DNA of 64,000 bases from an uncultured Prevotellaceae bacterium (lineage in GTDB: Bacteria; Bacteroidota; Bacteroidia; Bacteroidales; Bacteroidaceae): positions 1 to 64,000 of the forward strand of contig CALDLA010000172.1 in assembly GCA_937898415.1 (NCBI GenBank), given 5' to 3'. Both the position numbers and the translations under genes were made by a program. The notes below the pieces were generated by a model. The model worked only from the letters and a program-made list of their open reading frames with translations. It made no database searches and was not told where the DNA came from. Of this stretch, positions 50,568-59,533 are shown in pieces (positions within the stretch are counted from its first letter, which is position 1; the number at the start of each line of letters is the position of its first letter).

Positions 50568-52364
50568 ATGAAGTATATTAATAAAATAGGTGTGATGCTG
50601 TCAGCGGGCTTAATGCTTGCTGTGGCATCCTGCACCGACTATTCCGACTATAACACGGTGCCGGAAGATGCCGTGCCAAGTGCGAACCAAACGTTGTGGG
50701 AGAATATCAGCGAGGACCCGCAGTTGACGAAGTTTGCTGCCCTTGCGCGTCAGTGCAAGTTCTCGGAAGCGCTGAACAGTCCACGTTTCTATACGGTGTG
50801 GGCACCAGTTGACGGGAGCATCAGTGAAGCTGATTATCAGCGGCTGATGGCCAGTGATAGTGCGACGATCGTGAAGCAGTTCATGCAGCATCATATTACG
50901 GAGTATAACTACCCTGTTTCGGCTGTGCTGGACAGTTCGACCATCGTCACCCTGAACTACAAGCACCATCCCTTTACGCGGTCATCGTTTGACGGTTTCG
51001 GTTACAGTGCCATCAACCTGCCGTCGATCAACGGTGTGATGCATAAAGTGAACGGCATGTCGGAGTTCTACTACAACCTATATGAGAATATCGACAACCT
51101 GAAGGGCTGCGACTCCCTCAAGCACTACATCCAAAAATACGATGAGTACTATCTTGACGTGAATGCCTCGGTCATCGGCCCGCTTGTTGACGGTAAGCAG
51201 ACTTACCTCGACTCCGTGCTGAAGAAGCGGAACAACGTGATTCGCAGCATCATGTGCGCCGACCTCGAGGATGAGGACAGCACGTTCTGCATGCTCGTTC
51301 CCAGCGACAAGGCCTGGAACGATGCCTATGCTGCCATCAATCCCTGCTATAGTTACATCCCCAAGATGGACTATATGGATCTGAGTAAGAAGACGGTGGT
51401 AGCCTCTTCGCTGAAGGCCACCGATGCCAAGGCAGATAAGGCCGCCGAGGCCGACGGTGAACTGCAGGACTCGCTGACCTGCCGTAATATTGTGGCCAAC
51501 CTGGTGTTCTCCAATTGCTATCAGCGCAACCTGCCCTTCTTCGGACAGGGCGTGCTGACCCCCGGAGACACCGTGACCTCTACGTCGGGTGCCCTGTTGC
51601 AGAATGCCCAGACGGTGTTGGAGCATACTGTCGCCGTAGATGAGATGAGCAACGGCATGACCCGTACGATAGACTCACTCACCTTCCGCTCCTGGCAGAC
51701 GTATAACCCCACCATCATCGAGCAGACCCCTGAGCATACGCTGAAGGTGACCAAGCTGACCTCCCACAACACGCCCCTTGACAGTCTGGCAGGACGTGAC
51801 AGCCTCTTCAGCAAAGTGCCGAAGATGTTCCACCAGTGGCTCTTCCCCAAAACCTCGCGCTTCTTCTCGTACGTAGCCGTTGACAGTGCCAACATCGACG
51901 GTACGACCGGTAAGCCGGAGTTCGGTTTTGCGCTGCGCGGTGTCCGTTCAGCCACCTATCACATCTATGTGGTCACGGTGCCTGCCCAGGTGGAGGAGCC
52001 CCTGGCCGACGTGAAGCCCTACTACCTGCGCTTCTATCTGAGTTGGACAGACGCCAACAACAAGCAGCAGCTGACGGTGCTGCCTGAGGGTGCCAAGGCA
52101 TCGTCGGAGATGACCACTGATGATGGCGAGAGCACCGCTACGGTGACCTACGTCGGCGACCCGGGGCGTGTCAACGTCATCGACCTCGGCGAGTTCACCT
52201 TCCCCGCCTGCTATTACGGTCTGGATGCCTATCCCAGCCTGATGATGATGCACACCAAGACCTACACCTCGTCGGCCAACCGTAAGAAGTACGACCAGCA
52301 GCTGCGCGTAGCAGGTGTTTATCTTGTTCCGAAGGAATATAATGACTACTGGAGTGAGAAGTGA
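50568..52364 (+). CDS. fasciclin-domain lipoprotein 3 of the SusCD locus
   Basis: 598 residues, signal peptide MKYINKIGVMLSAGLMLAVA then SC (lipobox VASC). FAS1-like parts: LTKFAALARQCKFSEALNSP, FYTVWAPVDGSISEADYQRL and KQFMQHHITEYNYPVSAVLD, with INGVMHKVNGMSEFYYNLYE closing the first unit. A second unit contains CMLVPSDKAWNDAYAAINPC. The last third is beta-rich (VRSATYHIYVVTVPAQVEEP). Its last codons (SEK and the TGA) lie within the next tandem repeat, so the repeat has spread into, or arisen from, the gene end. It precedes the second SusC. Confidence 0.78.
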   Translation: MKYINKIGVMLSAGLMLAVASCTDYSDYNTVPEDAVPSANQTLWENISEDPQLTKFAALARQCKFSEALNSPRFYTVWAPVDGSISEADYQRLMASDSATIVKQFMQHHITEYNYPVSAVLDSSTIVTLNYKHHPFTRSSFDGFGYSAINLPSINGVMHKVNGMSEFYYNLYENIDNLKGCDSLKHYIQKYDEYYLDVNASVIGPLVDGKQTYLDSVLKKRNNVIRSIMCADLEDEDSTFCMLVPSDKAWNDAYAAINPCYSYIPKMDYMDLSKKTVVASSLKATDAKADKAAEADGELQDSLTCRNIVANLVFSNCYQRNLPFFGQGVLTPGDTVTSTSGALLQNAQTVLEHTVAVDEMSNGMTRTIDSLTFRSWQTYNPTIIEQTPEHTLKVTKLTSHNTPLDSLAGRDSLFSKVPKMFHQWLFPKTSRFFSYVAVDSANIDGTTGKPEFGFALRGVRSATYHIYVVTVPAQVEEPLADVKPYYLRFYLSWTDANNKQQLTVLPEGAKASSEMTTDDGESTATVTYVGDPGRVNVIDLGEFTFPACYYGLDAYPSLMMMHTKTYTSSANRKKYDQQLRVAGVYLVPKEYNDYWSEK

Positions 52365-52394
52365 GAAGTGAAAAGTGAGAAGTGAAAAGTGAAT
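52353..52394 (+). repeat. six tandem heptamers AGTGARA across a gene end
   Basis: Units AGTGAGA or AGTGAAA (last AGTGAAT) run from inside the preceding gene, giving its SEK-stop end, to 6 nt before the ATG at 52401. They may supply the purine-rich translation initiation region of susC 2. Confidence 0.88.
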
Positions 52395-52400
52395 ACGACT

Positions 52401-55400
52401 ATGAAAAGAACGAAATATAACTTCCTACAGTGTCAGAGTCTCAGACTCTCACTCTGTGCCATTGTGATGACAGTCAGCACAGTGGCTTTCGCTCAGGATG
52501 AATTCGATGACGAAGAAAGTACGCCTTTGAAGGCTCCGAAGCGCGAGATAGCTGTCGATACCAATCCCACCATGATGGTGGCGGGAATTGTTGTTGACGA
52601 TGCCACGAAGCAGCCGTTGTCCGGTGTACGTATCCAGGCCCTGAATGACAAGCGTTACGTAGCGATGACCGATGATGAAGGAAAGTTCAGCATCAAGGTG
52701 CCCACGTTCACCACGTCGCTGTTCGTCCAGACCCCGCAATACCTTTCGCAGCAGGTCGCCATCATTGCCGGCGATGCGCGTCAGGAGGTGAGAATCCGAT
52801 TGTTGAGTGACGCTTTCCATCCGATGTACGAGGATGGTACCACGATAACCGCCACCAACAGTTTCGTGTCGAACGGCAAGGGTCTCTCGATAGACGAAGA
52901 GATGACGGAGAAGTTAGGCAGCGACATCCGCATGAACATGCACAGCGGCAACCTCGAGCAAGGTGCAGCCTTGTTCATCAGAGGTATCGCCTCGATTAAC
53001 GCCAACGCCCAGCCCCTCATCATTGTTGACGGAGTAGAGCTCGACATGCAGCAGGACCGGGTCGTGCTGCATCAAGGTGACATTTTCAACATGCTGTCCT
53101 CGATTTCGCCCGAGGACATAGACAAGGTGACCGTGCTGAAGAATGCGACCGCCCTCTATGGTGCCCGTGGCGGTAACGGCGTCATCCTAATCCAGACGAA
53201 GCGCGGACACTCGATGGCCACGCGCATCGACGCCAAGCTCGGAGTAGGATGGACCTTTACGCCCCACCACCCCACGATGATGAACGCGTCGCAGTATCGT
53301 AACTACGCCGTAGAGCAGCTTGGCACCATCCAGGAAGTGCAGGACCGCATCGGTTCGTCGACGAATCCCCTGCAGTTTAATTTCCTGAATGACGCCAAGG
53401 ACGGCTACTATTACAACACCTACCACAACGACACTGACTGGAGCGACTATATCTACCGTACGGCCCTGACCCATAACTATAGCATTAACGTGCAGGGTGG
53501 TGACGACATCGGAATGTATAACCTCTCAGTAGCCTATATCCAGACGATGAAGAACATCGAGGAGACCAGCTACGACCGCATCAACGTACGTTTCAATACC
53601 GATATCAGTCTGCTTTATAACTTCTACACGAAGTTTGACATGTCGTTCTCGCGTTCGAATACGAACCTCTTTGACGACGGAATCCCCTCCGACCTCAACG
53701 CCGGTACCATTACCTCGCCCGCGTTCCTGTCGCTGATCAAGAGTCCGTTGCTGAATCCCTATCAGTATAACAAGAATATCAACGACTTCACAACCCTTCT
53801 CTCAGATGCCGACGACCTCTACAGTACGCTGAACGAAGGAAACTATTCGCTGGCCAACCCCCTGGCACTGATGAAGAACGGTTCGGGCGAGCGTAAGAAC
53901 CGTAGTGAAAACACATTCTTCAACGTGACCATTACGCCGACCTACGAGTTCAGCAAGGAATGGAAGCTGACATCACATTTCAGCTACTATCTGAACCGCA
54001 ACTCGCAGGCCTACTATCGTCCCAACATCGGTCTGCCCTCGTTTGCCATCCTGAACCTCGGTACCGTCTATTCGAAGACCGCCTCCGTCTTCTCGAAGGA
54101 GATCAACGTATTGAGCAACACCCATTTGGACTGGAACAAGAAGATAGGTGCTCACGACATCGCCGTGACGGGCGGTTTCCGCTACAATTACTTCTCATAC
54201 GACAACAGTGACATCGCCACCCAGTACGCTACGAAACTCGAGGACGACAAGAACCCGAAGCTCAGTACCGGCAATGACGTCTATTCCACCGTTGAGGGTG
54301 CCGACGACGTCTGGAAGAACATGCAGTGGTATGTGTCGGGCGACTATAACTACATGAACAAGTACTTCGCCAGCGTCTCAGCATTAGCCGAGGCCAACAG
54401 CCGTTTCGGTTCCGATGCCGACGGCGGTGTGAAGGTTGGCGGTGTGAAGTGGGCCATCTTCCCCAGCGTGCAGTTAGGTTGGGTGCTGACCAATGAGAAC
54501 TGGTTCCCGAAGACGGCCGGTATCAACTACCTGCGCCTGACGGCCGGTTTCGACATGAGCGGTAACGACGGCATCAGCAACTACGCCGCCCGCACCTCGT
54601 TCAACACCGTGCGCTACAACTACACCGAAATCGGTATGCAGCTCACCAATGTCGGTAACGAGGAAATCAAGTGGGAGACGACGTCGAAGCTTAATGTCGG
54701 TCTGCAGGCCAATTTCCTGAACAACCGTTTAGGCGTACAGGCTAACTACTTCATTCATCACACCAAGGACCTGTTGACGCTGAAGACCTTTGAGAACCCC
54801 ATCGGCGGTATCAACAACTACTGGACCAACGACGGTGAGGTGAACAACACGGGTTTTGAGGCAGGCATCAACGGCAAGCCGATAGCCACCCGTGACTGGC
54901 ATCTGGAGATAGGCGCCACCGCCGGCCACTACAAGAACGAAGTCAAGGCACTGGCCAACGGCGACTACACCTCATCTATCTATGGCGACAACAACATCCT
55001 GACATCCGTAGGCAACCCGGTGGGCGTGTTCTTCGGCTATAAGACCGAGGGCGTCTATTCCACGACAGAAGAAGCCCTGGCCGACGGTCAGTACATTGTT
55101 GATGAGACAGGTGCCAAGCAGTATTTCGCAGCCGGTGACATCCGCTTTGTCGATGTCAATGGTGACAAGAGAATAGACGAGCGCGACAAGACCATTATCG
55201 GCGACCCCAACCCCGACATCTATGGTAATATCTTCCTGAACCTGAACTGGAAGCGCTTCACGTTAGGAACGAACTTCAACTACAGTCTGGGTAACGACGT
55301 GTACAACTACCAGCGTTCCATCCTCAATAGCGGAGCCTCGCTCTACAACCAGCAGGTAGCCGAGATAGGCCACTGGCGCTACGAAGGTCAGCAAGCCAGT

Positions 55401-55709
55401 CTGCCGCGTCTCTGCTATGGTGACCCCATGGGCAACAACCGTTTCTCCGACCGTTGGATAGAAGACGGCTCCTACCTCCGTCTGAAGAGCGTCGTGCTCA
55501 CGTATCAGGTGCCCATCCCCGACTCCTGGCAGTCGTGGTTGCAGGGTATCTCCGTATGGGCAGAAGGCCGCAATCTGCTGACCATCACCAAGTACACGGG
55601 TAGCGATCCCGAGTTCTCCATCAGCAACCATCAGCTCTATCAGGGTATTGACGCCGGTACGCTGGCCCAGGGCCGAATGTTCACTATGGGAGTGAAGATA
55701 AATCTGTAA
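52401..55709 (+). CDS. susC: SusC/RagA-family TonB-dependent outer membrane transporter 2
   Basis: 1102 residues from ATG 52401 (MKRTKYNFLQCQSLRLSLCA, signal end near VAFAQ); a GTG four codons earlier is possible. An acidic N-terminal extension (DEFDDEESTPLKAPKREIAV) precedes the carboxypeptidase-regulatory-like domain (VVDDATKQPLSGVRIQAL). The plug shows ALFIRGIASINANAQPLIIV, VTVLKNATALYGARGGNGVI and LIQTKRG; the barrel follows and ends MFTMGVKINL. Being quite different from SusC 1, it is not a recent duplicate and may import a different oligosaccharide class. Its SusD follows after 31 nt. Confidence 0.93.
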   Translation: MKRTKYNFLQCQSLRLSLCAIVMTVSTVAFAQDEFDDEESTPLKAPKREIAVDTNPTMMVAGIVVDDATKQPLSGVRIQALNDKRYVAMTDDEGKFSIKVPTFTTSLFVQTPQYLSQQVAIIAGDARQEVRIRLLSDAFHPMYEDGTTITATNSFVSNGKGLSIDEEMTEKLGSDIRMNMHSGNLEQGAALFIRGIASINANAQPLIIVDGVELDMQQDRVVLHQGDIFNMLSSISPEDIDKVTVLKNATALYGARGGNGVILIQTKRGHSMATRIDAKLGVGWTFTPHHPTMMNASQYRNYAVEQLGTIQEVQDRIGSSTNPLQFNFLNDAKDGYYYNTYHNDTDWSDYIYRTALTHNYSINVQGGDDIGMYNLSVAYIQTMKNIEETSYDRINVRFNTDISLLYNFYTKFDMSFSRSNTNLFDDGIPSDLNAGTITSPAFLSLIKSPLLNPYQYNKNINDFTTLLSDADDLYSTLNEGNYSLANPLALMKNGSGERKNRSENTFFNVTITPTYEFSKEWKLTSHFSYYLNRNSQAYYRPNIGLPSFAILNLGTVYSKTASVFSKEINVLSNTHLDWNKKIGAHDIAVTGGFRYNYFSYDNSDIATQYATKLEDDKNPKLSTGNDVYSTVEGADDVWKNMQWYVSGDYNYMNKYFASVSALAEANSRFGSDADGGVKVGGVKWAIFPSVQLGWVLTNENWFPKTAGINYLRLTAGFDMSGNDGISNYAARTSFNTVRYNYTEIGMQLTNVGNEEIKWETTSKLNVGLQANFLNNRLGVQANYFIHHTKDLLTLKTFENPIGGINNYWTNDGEVNNTGFEAGINGKPIATRDWHLEIGATAGHYKNEVKALANGDYTSSIYGDNNILTSVGNPVGVFFGYKTEGVYSTTEEALADGQYIVDETGAKQYFAAGDIRFVDVNGDKRIDERDKTIIGDPNPDIYGNIFLNLNWKRFTLGTNFNYSLGNDVYNYQRSILNSGASLYNQQVAEIGHWRYEGQQASLPRLCYGDPMGNNRFSDRWIEDGSYLRLKSVVLTYQVPIPDSWQSWLQGISVWAEGRNLLTITKYTGSDPEFSISNHQLYQGIDAGTLAQGRMFTMGVKINL

Positions 55710-55740
55710 ATTAGTAATTAGGAATAAGAAATTAGGAATT

Positions 55741-57771
55741 ATGATTACCAAGATGATTACAAAATACCTCGTCGCCTGTTCGCTGTGCTGCTGTGGAGCC
55801 GCCGTCGTCAGTTGCTCAGATGCGTTGGAGACCGACAGCAACCGTCAGTTGTTTGACCCGGCCCTTGACCAGAAGACCGACTCCGTCTTCTATGCCTACG
55901 GCATCATGCAGGCCATGCAGCAACTGGCCGACCAGTATTACTTCCAGAACGAGATGCGTGGCGACCTGGTGAAACCCACCGACAAGGCCATTACCTATCT
56001 GCGTAGTCTGGCAACGTTCACGGCCGATGCATCAAACAAGTATGACAGTGTGTACCTTTATTATAAGGTCATCAACAACTGCAACTATTATCTGGCCCAT
56101 CGTGACACTACGCTGGCCACCGGTGCCCGCAATGTCGTCTGCAACGAGTATGCCGCCGTGGCCTCCTTCCGTGCATGGACCTATCTGCAGCTGGCACGTC
56201 AGTATGGTGCTGTGCCCTACGTCACGGAGCCCGTCACCACCATCGGTCAGATCAATGCCAACACCACGATGACGAACTACGAGACCATTCTCGCCGGTGA
56301 GGCCCAGATGCTGGAAGCCCTCAAGGCCCGCTACAGCGACGAGCAGCTGTCCGTGCCCACCTTCAACCAGACGTCGCGCTCGATTGGCGTGCTCAACTGG
56401 AAGAACGAGCGTGGCCAGAGCGTGGAGAAGTTCATCAATCCCAGCAAGTGCTTCGTCCCCCTCAACGTCGTGTTAGGTGATATCTATCTCGAGCTGGGAC
56501 AATACGAGAAAGCCGCCACATGCTACTATCAGTATCTGCGTTATGAAGGACTTGGCAACCCCAGGAACATTTCTGTCAATTACAATGACTTCATGAGTAC
56601 TCGATATAGTGACTATTCACCCATCTTCAAGGACTTCGTGGAGTGGCCTGCCGACTATAATGCAGCCAAAAACAACGCTCTGTATAACAGTACACCCGCC
56701 TGGGAGAATTCGTTCAGCCATCAATCTTCCGTCGGCGACTTGATTACCTACATCCCCATGGCTGTGAACTACACGATGGGCAAGACCACCGACATCCCCG
56801 CAGCATTTGGCTACAACTACTATGGTGCCGATGCCAAGAGTGCTGTGCGCGTCAATTTCGACGAAATCTTCAGCTGCCCAAAGATGGAAAACATTCAGGT
56901 TGTACCGTCGACATACTACTGTGACTTTGCCCGCAACGCCCAGTATTACTACTATACGGAACAGGTGAAGGTGTCGCCCTTCAACTGGATTGTGAAGAAC
57001 GAGCCCATTGGCGATGCACGCGCCTCTATCGTAACCAGCGGTGCCGGAGCCGACTCCTCATATGTCTATACCCTCAAGCCCTCCACGGCATACGTCTATC
57101 TCTACCGCAACGCTACCGTGTGGCTCCATCTGGCCGAGGCCATCAACCGCATGGGCTATCCTGATGCCGCCTTTGCCGTGCTGAAGAACGGTCTGCATTC
57201 CGAGTTGCTGAACTACCGTTACCAGGAGGTCTATCTGAAAGACCAGGCGGGCAACGACTCCATTGATGAGAATGGCCAGAAGGTGCTCGATATGACGCAG
57301 TCGCACATCGACGACAAGTACTACCTGACCCCGGAGTCATACGAACTGCTGACTACCCGTTTGCCGTTCCTCTCTCAGACTAATTCCGACATCTTCAAGA
57401 ACGGAACCACGAAGGCTTTCGTGGGCATCCACTTCCACGGTGCCGGAGCCGTCGAGGACCTCTACTCCTCCTATCGCTACAGTACGGTTCTCAATGACAA
57501 GATTGCCGATATCAGTAAGCAGTTCGGCCTGAACCTGTCAAGCTACACCAAGGAAGACTACATCAATGCGATGGAAGACCTGCTGTGCGATGAATATGCG
57601 ATGGAGTTCGCCTTCGAGGGCACCCGCTACTCAGACCTGCGGCGACTGGCGCTGCACAAGAACCGGGCCGGTACTTACGGTGGAAACTTCGGTGACGTCT
57701 GGCTTAGTTACATGTTACGGAACAATGCGCCAGGCATCACGACACAGAACTGCTACCTGCCGTATAAATAA
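55741..57771 (+). CDS. susD: SusD/RagB-family outer membrane lipoprotein 2
   Basis: 676 residues, long for the family. Signal peptide MITKMITKYLVACSLCCCGA, then AVVSC (lipobox); the Cys-rich stretch has several candidate Cys residues, with VVSC the best lipobox. SusD features: TDSVFYAYGIMQAMQQLADQ, VCNEYAAVASFRAWTYLQLA then RQYGAVPYVTEP, FVPLNVVLGDIYLELGQYEK, and at the end EYAMEFAFEGTRYSDLRRLA. It is the partner of SusC 2. The 31-nt gap upstream is made of ATTAGGAAT-type near-repeats, another simple repeat at a gene junction. Confidence 0.92.
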   Translation: MITKMITKYLVACSLCCCGAAVVSCSDALETDSNRQLFDPALDQKTDSVFYAYGIMQAMQQLADQYYFQNEMRGDLVKPTDKAITYLRSLATFTADASNKYDSVYLYYKVINNCNYYLAHRDTTLATGARNVVCNEYAAVASFRAWTYLQLARQYGAVPYVTEPVTTIGQINANTTMTNYETILAGEAQMLEALKARYSDEQLSVPTFNQTSRSIGVLNWKNERGQSVEKFINPSKCFVPLNVVLGDIYLELGQYEKAATCYYQYLRYEGLGNPRNISVNYNDFMSTRYSDYSPIFKDFVEWPADYNAAKNNALYNSTPAWENSFSHQSSVGDLITYIPMAVNYTMGKTTDIPAAFGYNYYGADAKSAVRVNFDEIFSCPKMENIQVVPSTYYCDFARNAQYYYYTEQVKVSPFNWIVKNEPIGDARASIVTSGAGADSSYVYTLKPSTAYVYLYRNATVWLHLAEAINRMGYPDAAFAVLKNGLHSELLNYRYQEVYLKDQAGNDSIDENGQKVLDMTQSHIDDKYYLTPESYELLTTRLPFLSQTNSDIFKNGTTKAFVGIHFHGAGAVEDLYSSYRYSTVLNDKIADISKQFGLNLSSYTKEDYINAMEDLLCDEYAMEFAFEGTRYSDLRRLALHKNRAGTYGGNFGDVWLSYMLRNNAPGITTQNCYLPYK

Positions 57772-57797
57772 GTCATAAACTAAAAACAATATCAGTT

Positions 57798-59528
57798 ATG
57801 AGAAAAATTTCTACACTTGCCATGATGGCATTCTTTTACTGCCTGAGTGCGATGGCTCAGGTGGAGTTGGGAGCAATCAAGTTCAGCATCGCTGATGGAA
57901 AGAAGGTTAATCCCAACACAGGTAAGATTACGGTGACCTTCCCTGAAGTCACTGGCATTGAAGACCCCGCTTCAACAAACTTTGTACTGGAGGGCAACTT
58001 CGGTAACGACGACCTTGCCTTCGACGGCGTCGAGGGTTCATTCGCCGCAGGTGTTACCTTCGACCTGGTTGAGTTCGAACTGCAGCCCTCAACGGACTAC
58101 ACGCTGAACATCACCTCAGTGAAGGTCGGTGGCGTTGAGTGTGCTGCCGAGGGCGGTTATGCCCTTCACTTCAAGACCCGTGGCGCTGAGCGTAAGATGG
58201 GCTGGACTTTTGATATTGACGAAGAGACCAAGGCCAAGATTATTGCCGACGACGGCAATGACCCTAATTACAATGAGGGTAATGGTGGAACCTATTGGAA
58301 GTGCATCAAGACCGATGAGCGTCACTACATCCATCAGTCCCTTAAAGACAGCGAGATTCAACTGGATGCCGATAACATCTTATCGGTGACGGAGGATCTG
58401 ACCTTCAATGCCGGTACTGACAAGATGTTCGTGGGTGACCTCAGCGGTGGTTTCAAGGGAATGCTGGTCTTCAATGCAACAAACCTGAAGATGACGATTC
58501 CTGACTGTAAGGTAGGTGATGTCATCACGTTCAGTGGTGTGAATGCCACGAAAGGCAGCTCAAGCAAACAGACCTGTATTTATACGGAGAACGGTGACGC
58601 CTTGGCTCCTGACGGAATCGAGTCTACCAGAGGTTTTGTCGATTCAGTCTGGGTGTCTGCAAAGGGAACTTTCAAGTTCGAGGTTCAGACTGAGGGCGAT
58701 GTTGCCTTCTATTTCAGCAATTTCCGTATGACAAGCATTGAAATAGCCGAGGCCCAGGAGAAACTGCCTTGCAAGTACAATGTTATTGCTGCCTATACTG
58801 ACAGCGTTTCTCAGGTCAATCTGAAGGAACTGGTTGCCGAAACCGAAGGCGTCACAGGCTCAACCGTCAAGGCTTCTTATCCTTACTGGCTCACTGATGC
58901 TGAGGGTAATGCCTACACCCACGGTACCAGGGGCAGTGAGTTTGTAGCGTCATTCGACCTGAAGGGCGACACCACGTTCGTCATCGGCTACAAGAAGACG
59001 GATTATGCGGGCGTCGTATTCCTCTCTGAAGGTGAGGATCTGCCTAATGCCGTTCTTTGCACCAGTCCCAATGCTGCAGTCCGTTCCTCTATGGGCAAGG
59101 CCGCTTATGTTCAGGAGGACCTGAAACTCGTGACGCTGCAGCCCGGAACCTACAAGATTCGAGCCGTGCTCTTCGATGCCAACAAGACCCCCGGCTACAT
59201 CTGCACCCTCACTAAGGGCGAAGGCGAGGAGAACGAGATTTACCTCTCGGCCACCGCAACCAACTTCGACGAGCAGGAGTCCGATTTGCTGGAGATTGCC
59301 GAACCCACAGACATCACCCTCAAGGCCGGTGGTGGTGAGAATCAGGGTATTGACATCATCATGATTTACGCCTCTACCGATGCTCCCGACGATCCCGATG
59401 ATCCCGATGCAGTCGTCGACGTCAAGGCTGCCCGGAAGGTGGCTGCCCGCAAGGTCGTCAAGGACGGTCAGATGCTCATCGAGACCGCCAACGGAACTAT
59501 CAATGTTGCAGGTTTGCAAGTGAAGTAA
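57798..59528 (+). CDS. secreted protein of the pectin locus, probable glycan-binding
   Basis: 576 residues, signal peptide MRKISTLAMMAFFYCLSAMA (cleavage before QVEL). There is no lipobox in the usual place. The first block (about 25-125) is an Ig-like domain (KITVTFPEVTGIEDPASTNF and FELQPSTDYTLNITSVKVGG). A second block from about 130 has GWTFDIDEETKAKIIADDGN and YIHQSLKDSEIQLD, similar to beta-domains found in secreted Bacteroidetes pectate-lyase-associated proteins. The C-terminus (VVDVKAARKVAARKVVKDGQ, ending INVAGLQVK) is a sorting-like tail similar to that of the 37177 product. No catalytic residues recognised. It precedes the PL4 gene by 5 nt. Confidence 0.6.
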   Translation: MRKISTLAMMAFFYCLSAMAQVELGAIKFSIADGKKVNPNTGKITVTFPEVTGIEDPASTNFVLEGNFGNDDLAFDGVEGSFAAGVTFDLVEFELQPSTDYTLNITSVKVGGVECAAEGGYALHFKTRGAERKMGWTFDIDEETKAKIIADDGNDPNYNEGNGGTYWKCIKTDERHYIHQSLKDSEIQLDADNILSVTEDLTFNAGTDKMFVGDLSGGFKGMLVFNATNLKMTIPDCKVGDVITFSGVNATKGSSSKQTCIYTENGDALAPDGIESTRGFVDSVWVSAKGTFKFEVQTEGDVAFYFSNFRMTSIEIAEAQEKLPCKYNVIAAYTDSVSQVNLKELVAETEGVTGSTVKASYPYWLTDAEGNAYTHGTRGSEFVASFDLKGDTTFVIGYKKTDYAGVVFLSEGEDLPNAVLCTSPNAAVRSSMGKAAYVQEDLKLVTLQPGTYKIRAVLFDANKTPGYICTLTKGEGEENEIYLSATATNFDEQESDLLEIAEPTDITLKAGGGENQGIDIIMIYASTDAPDDPDDPDAVVDVKAARKVAARKVVKDGQMLIETANGTINVAGLQVK

Positions 59529-59533
59529 GAAGG

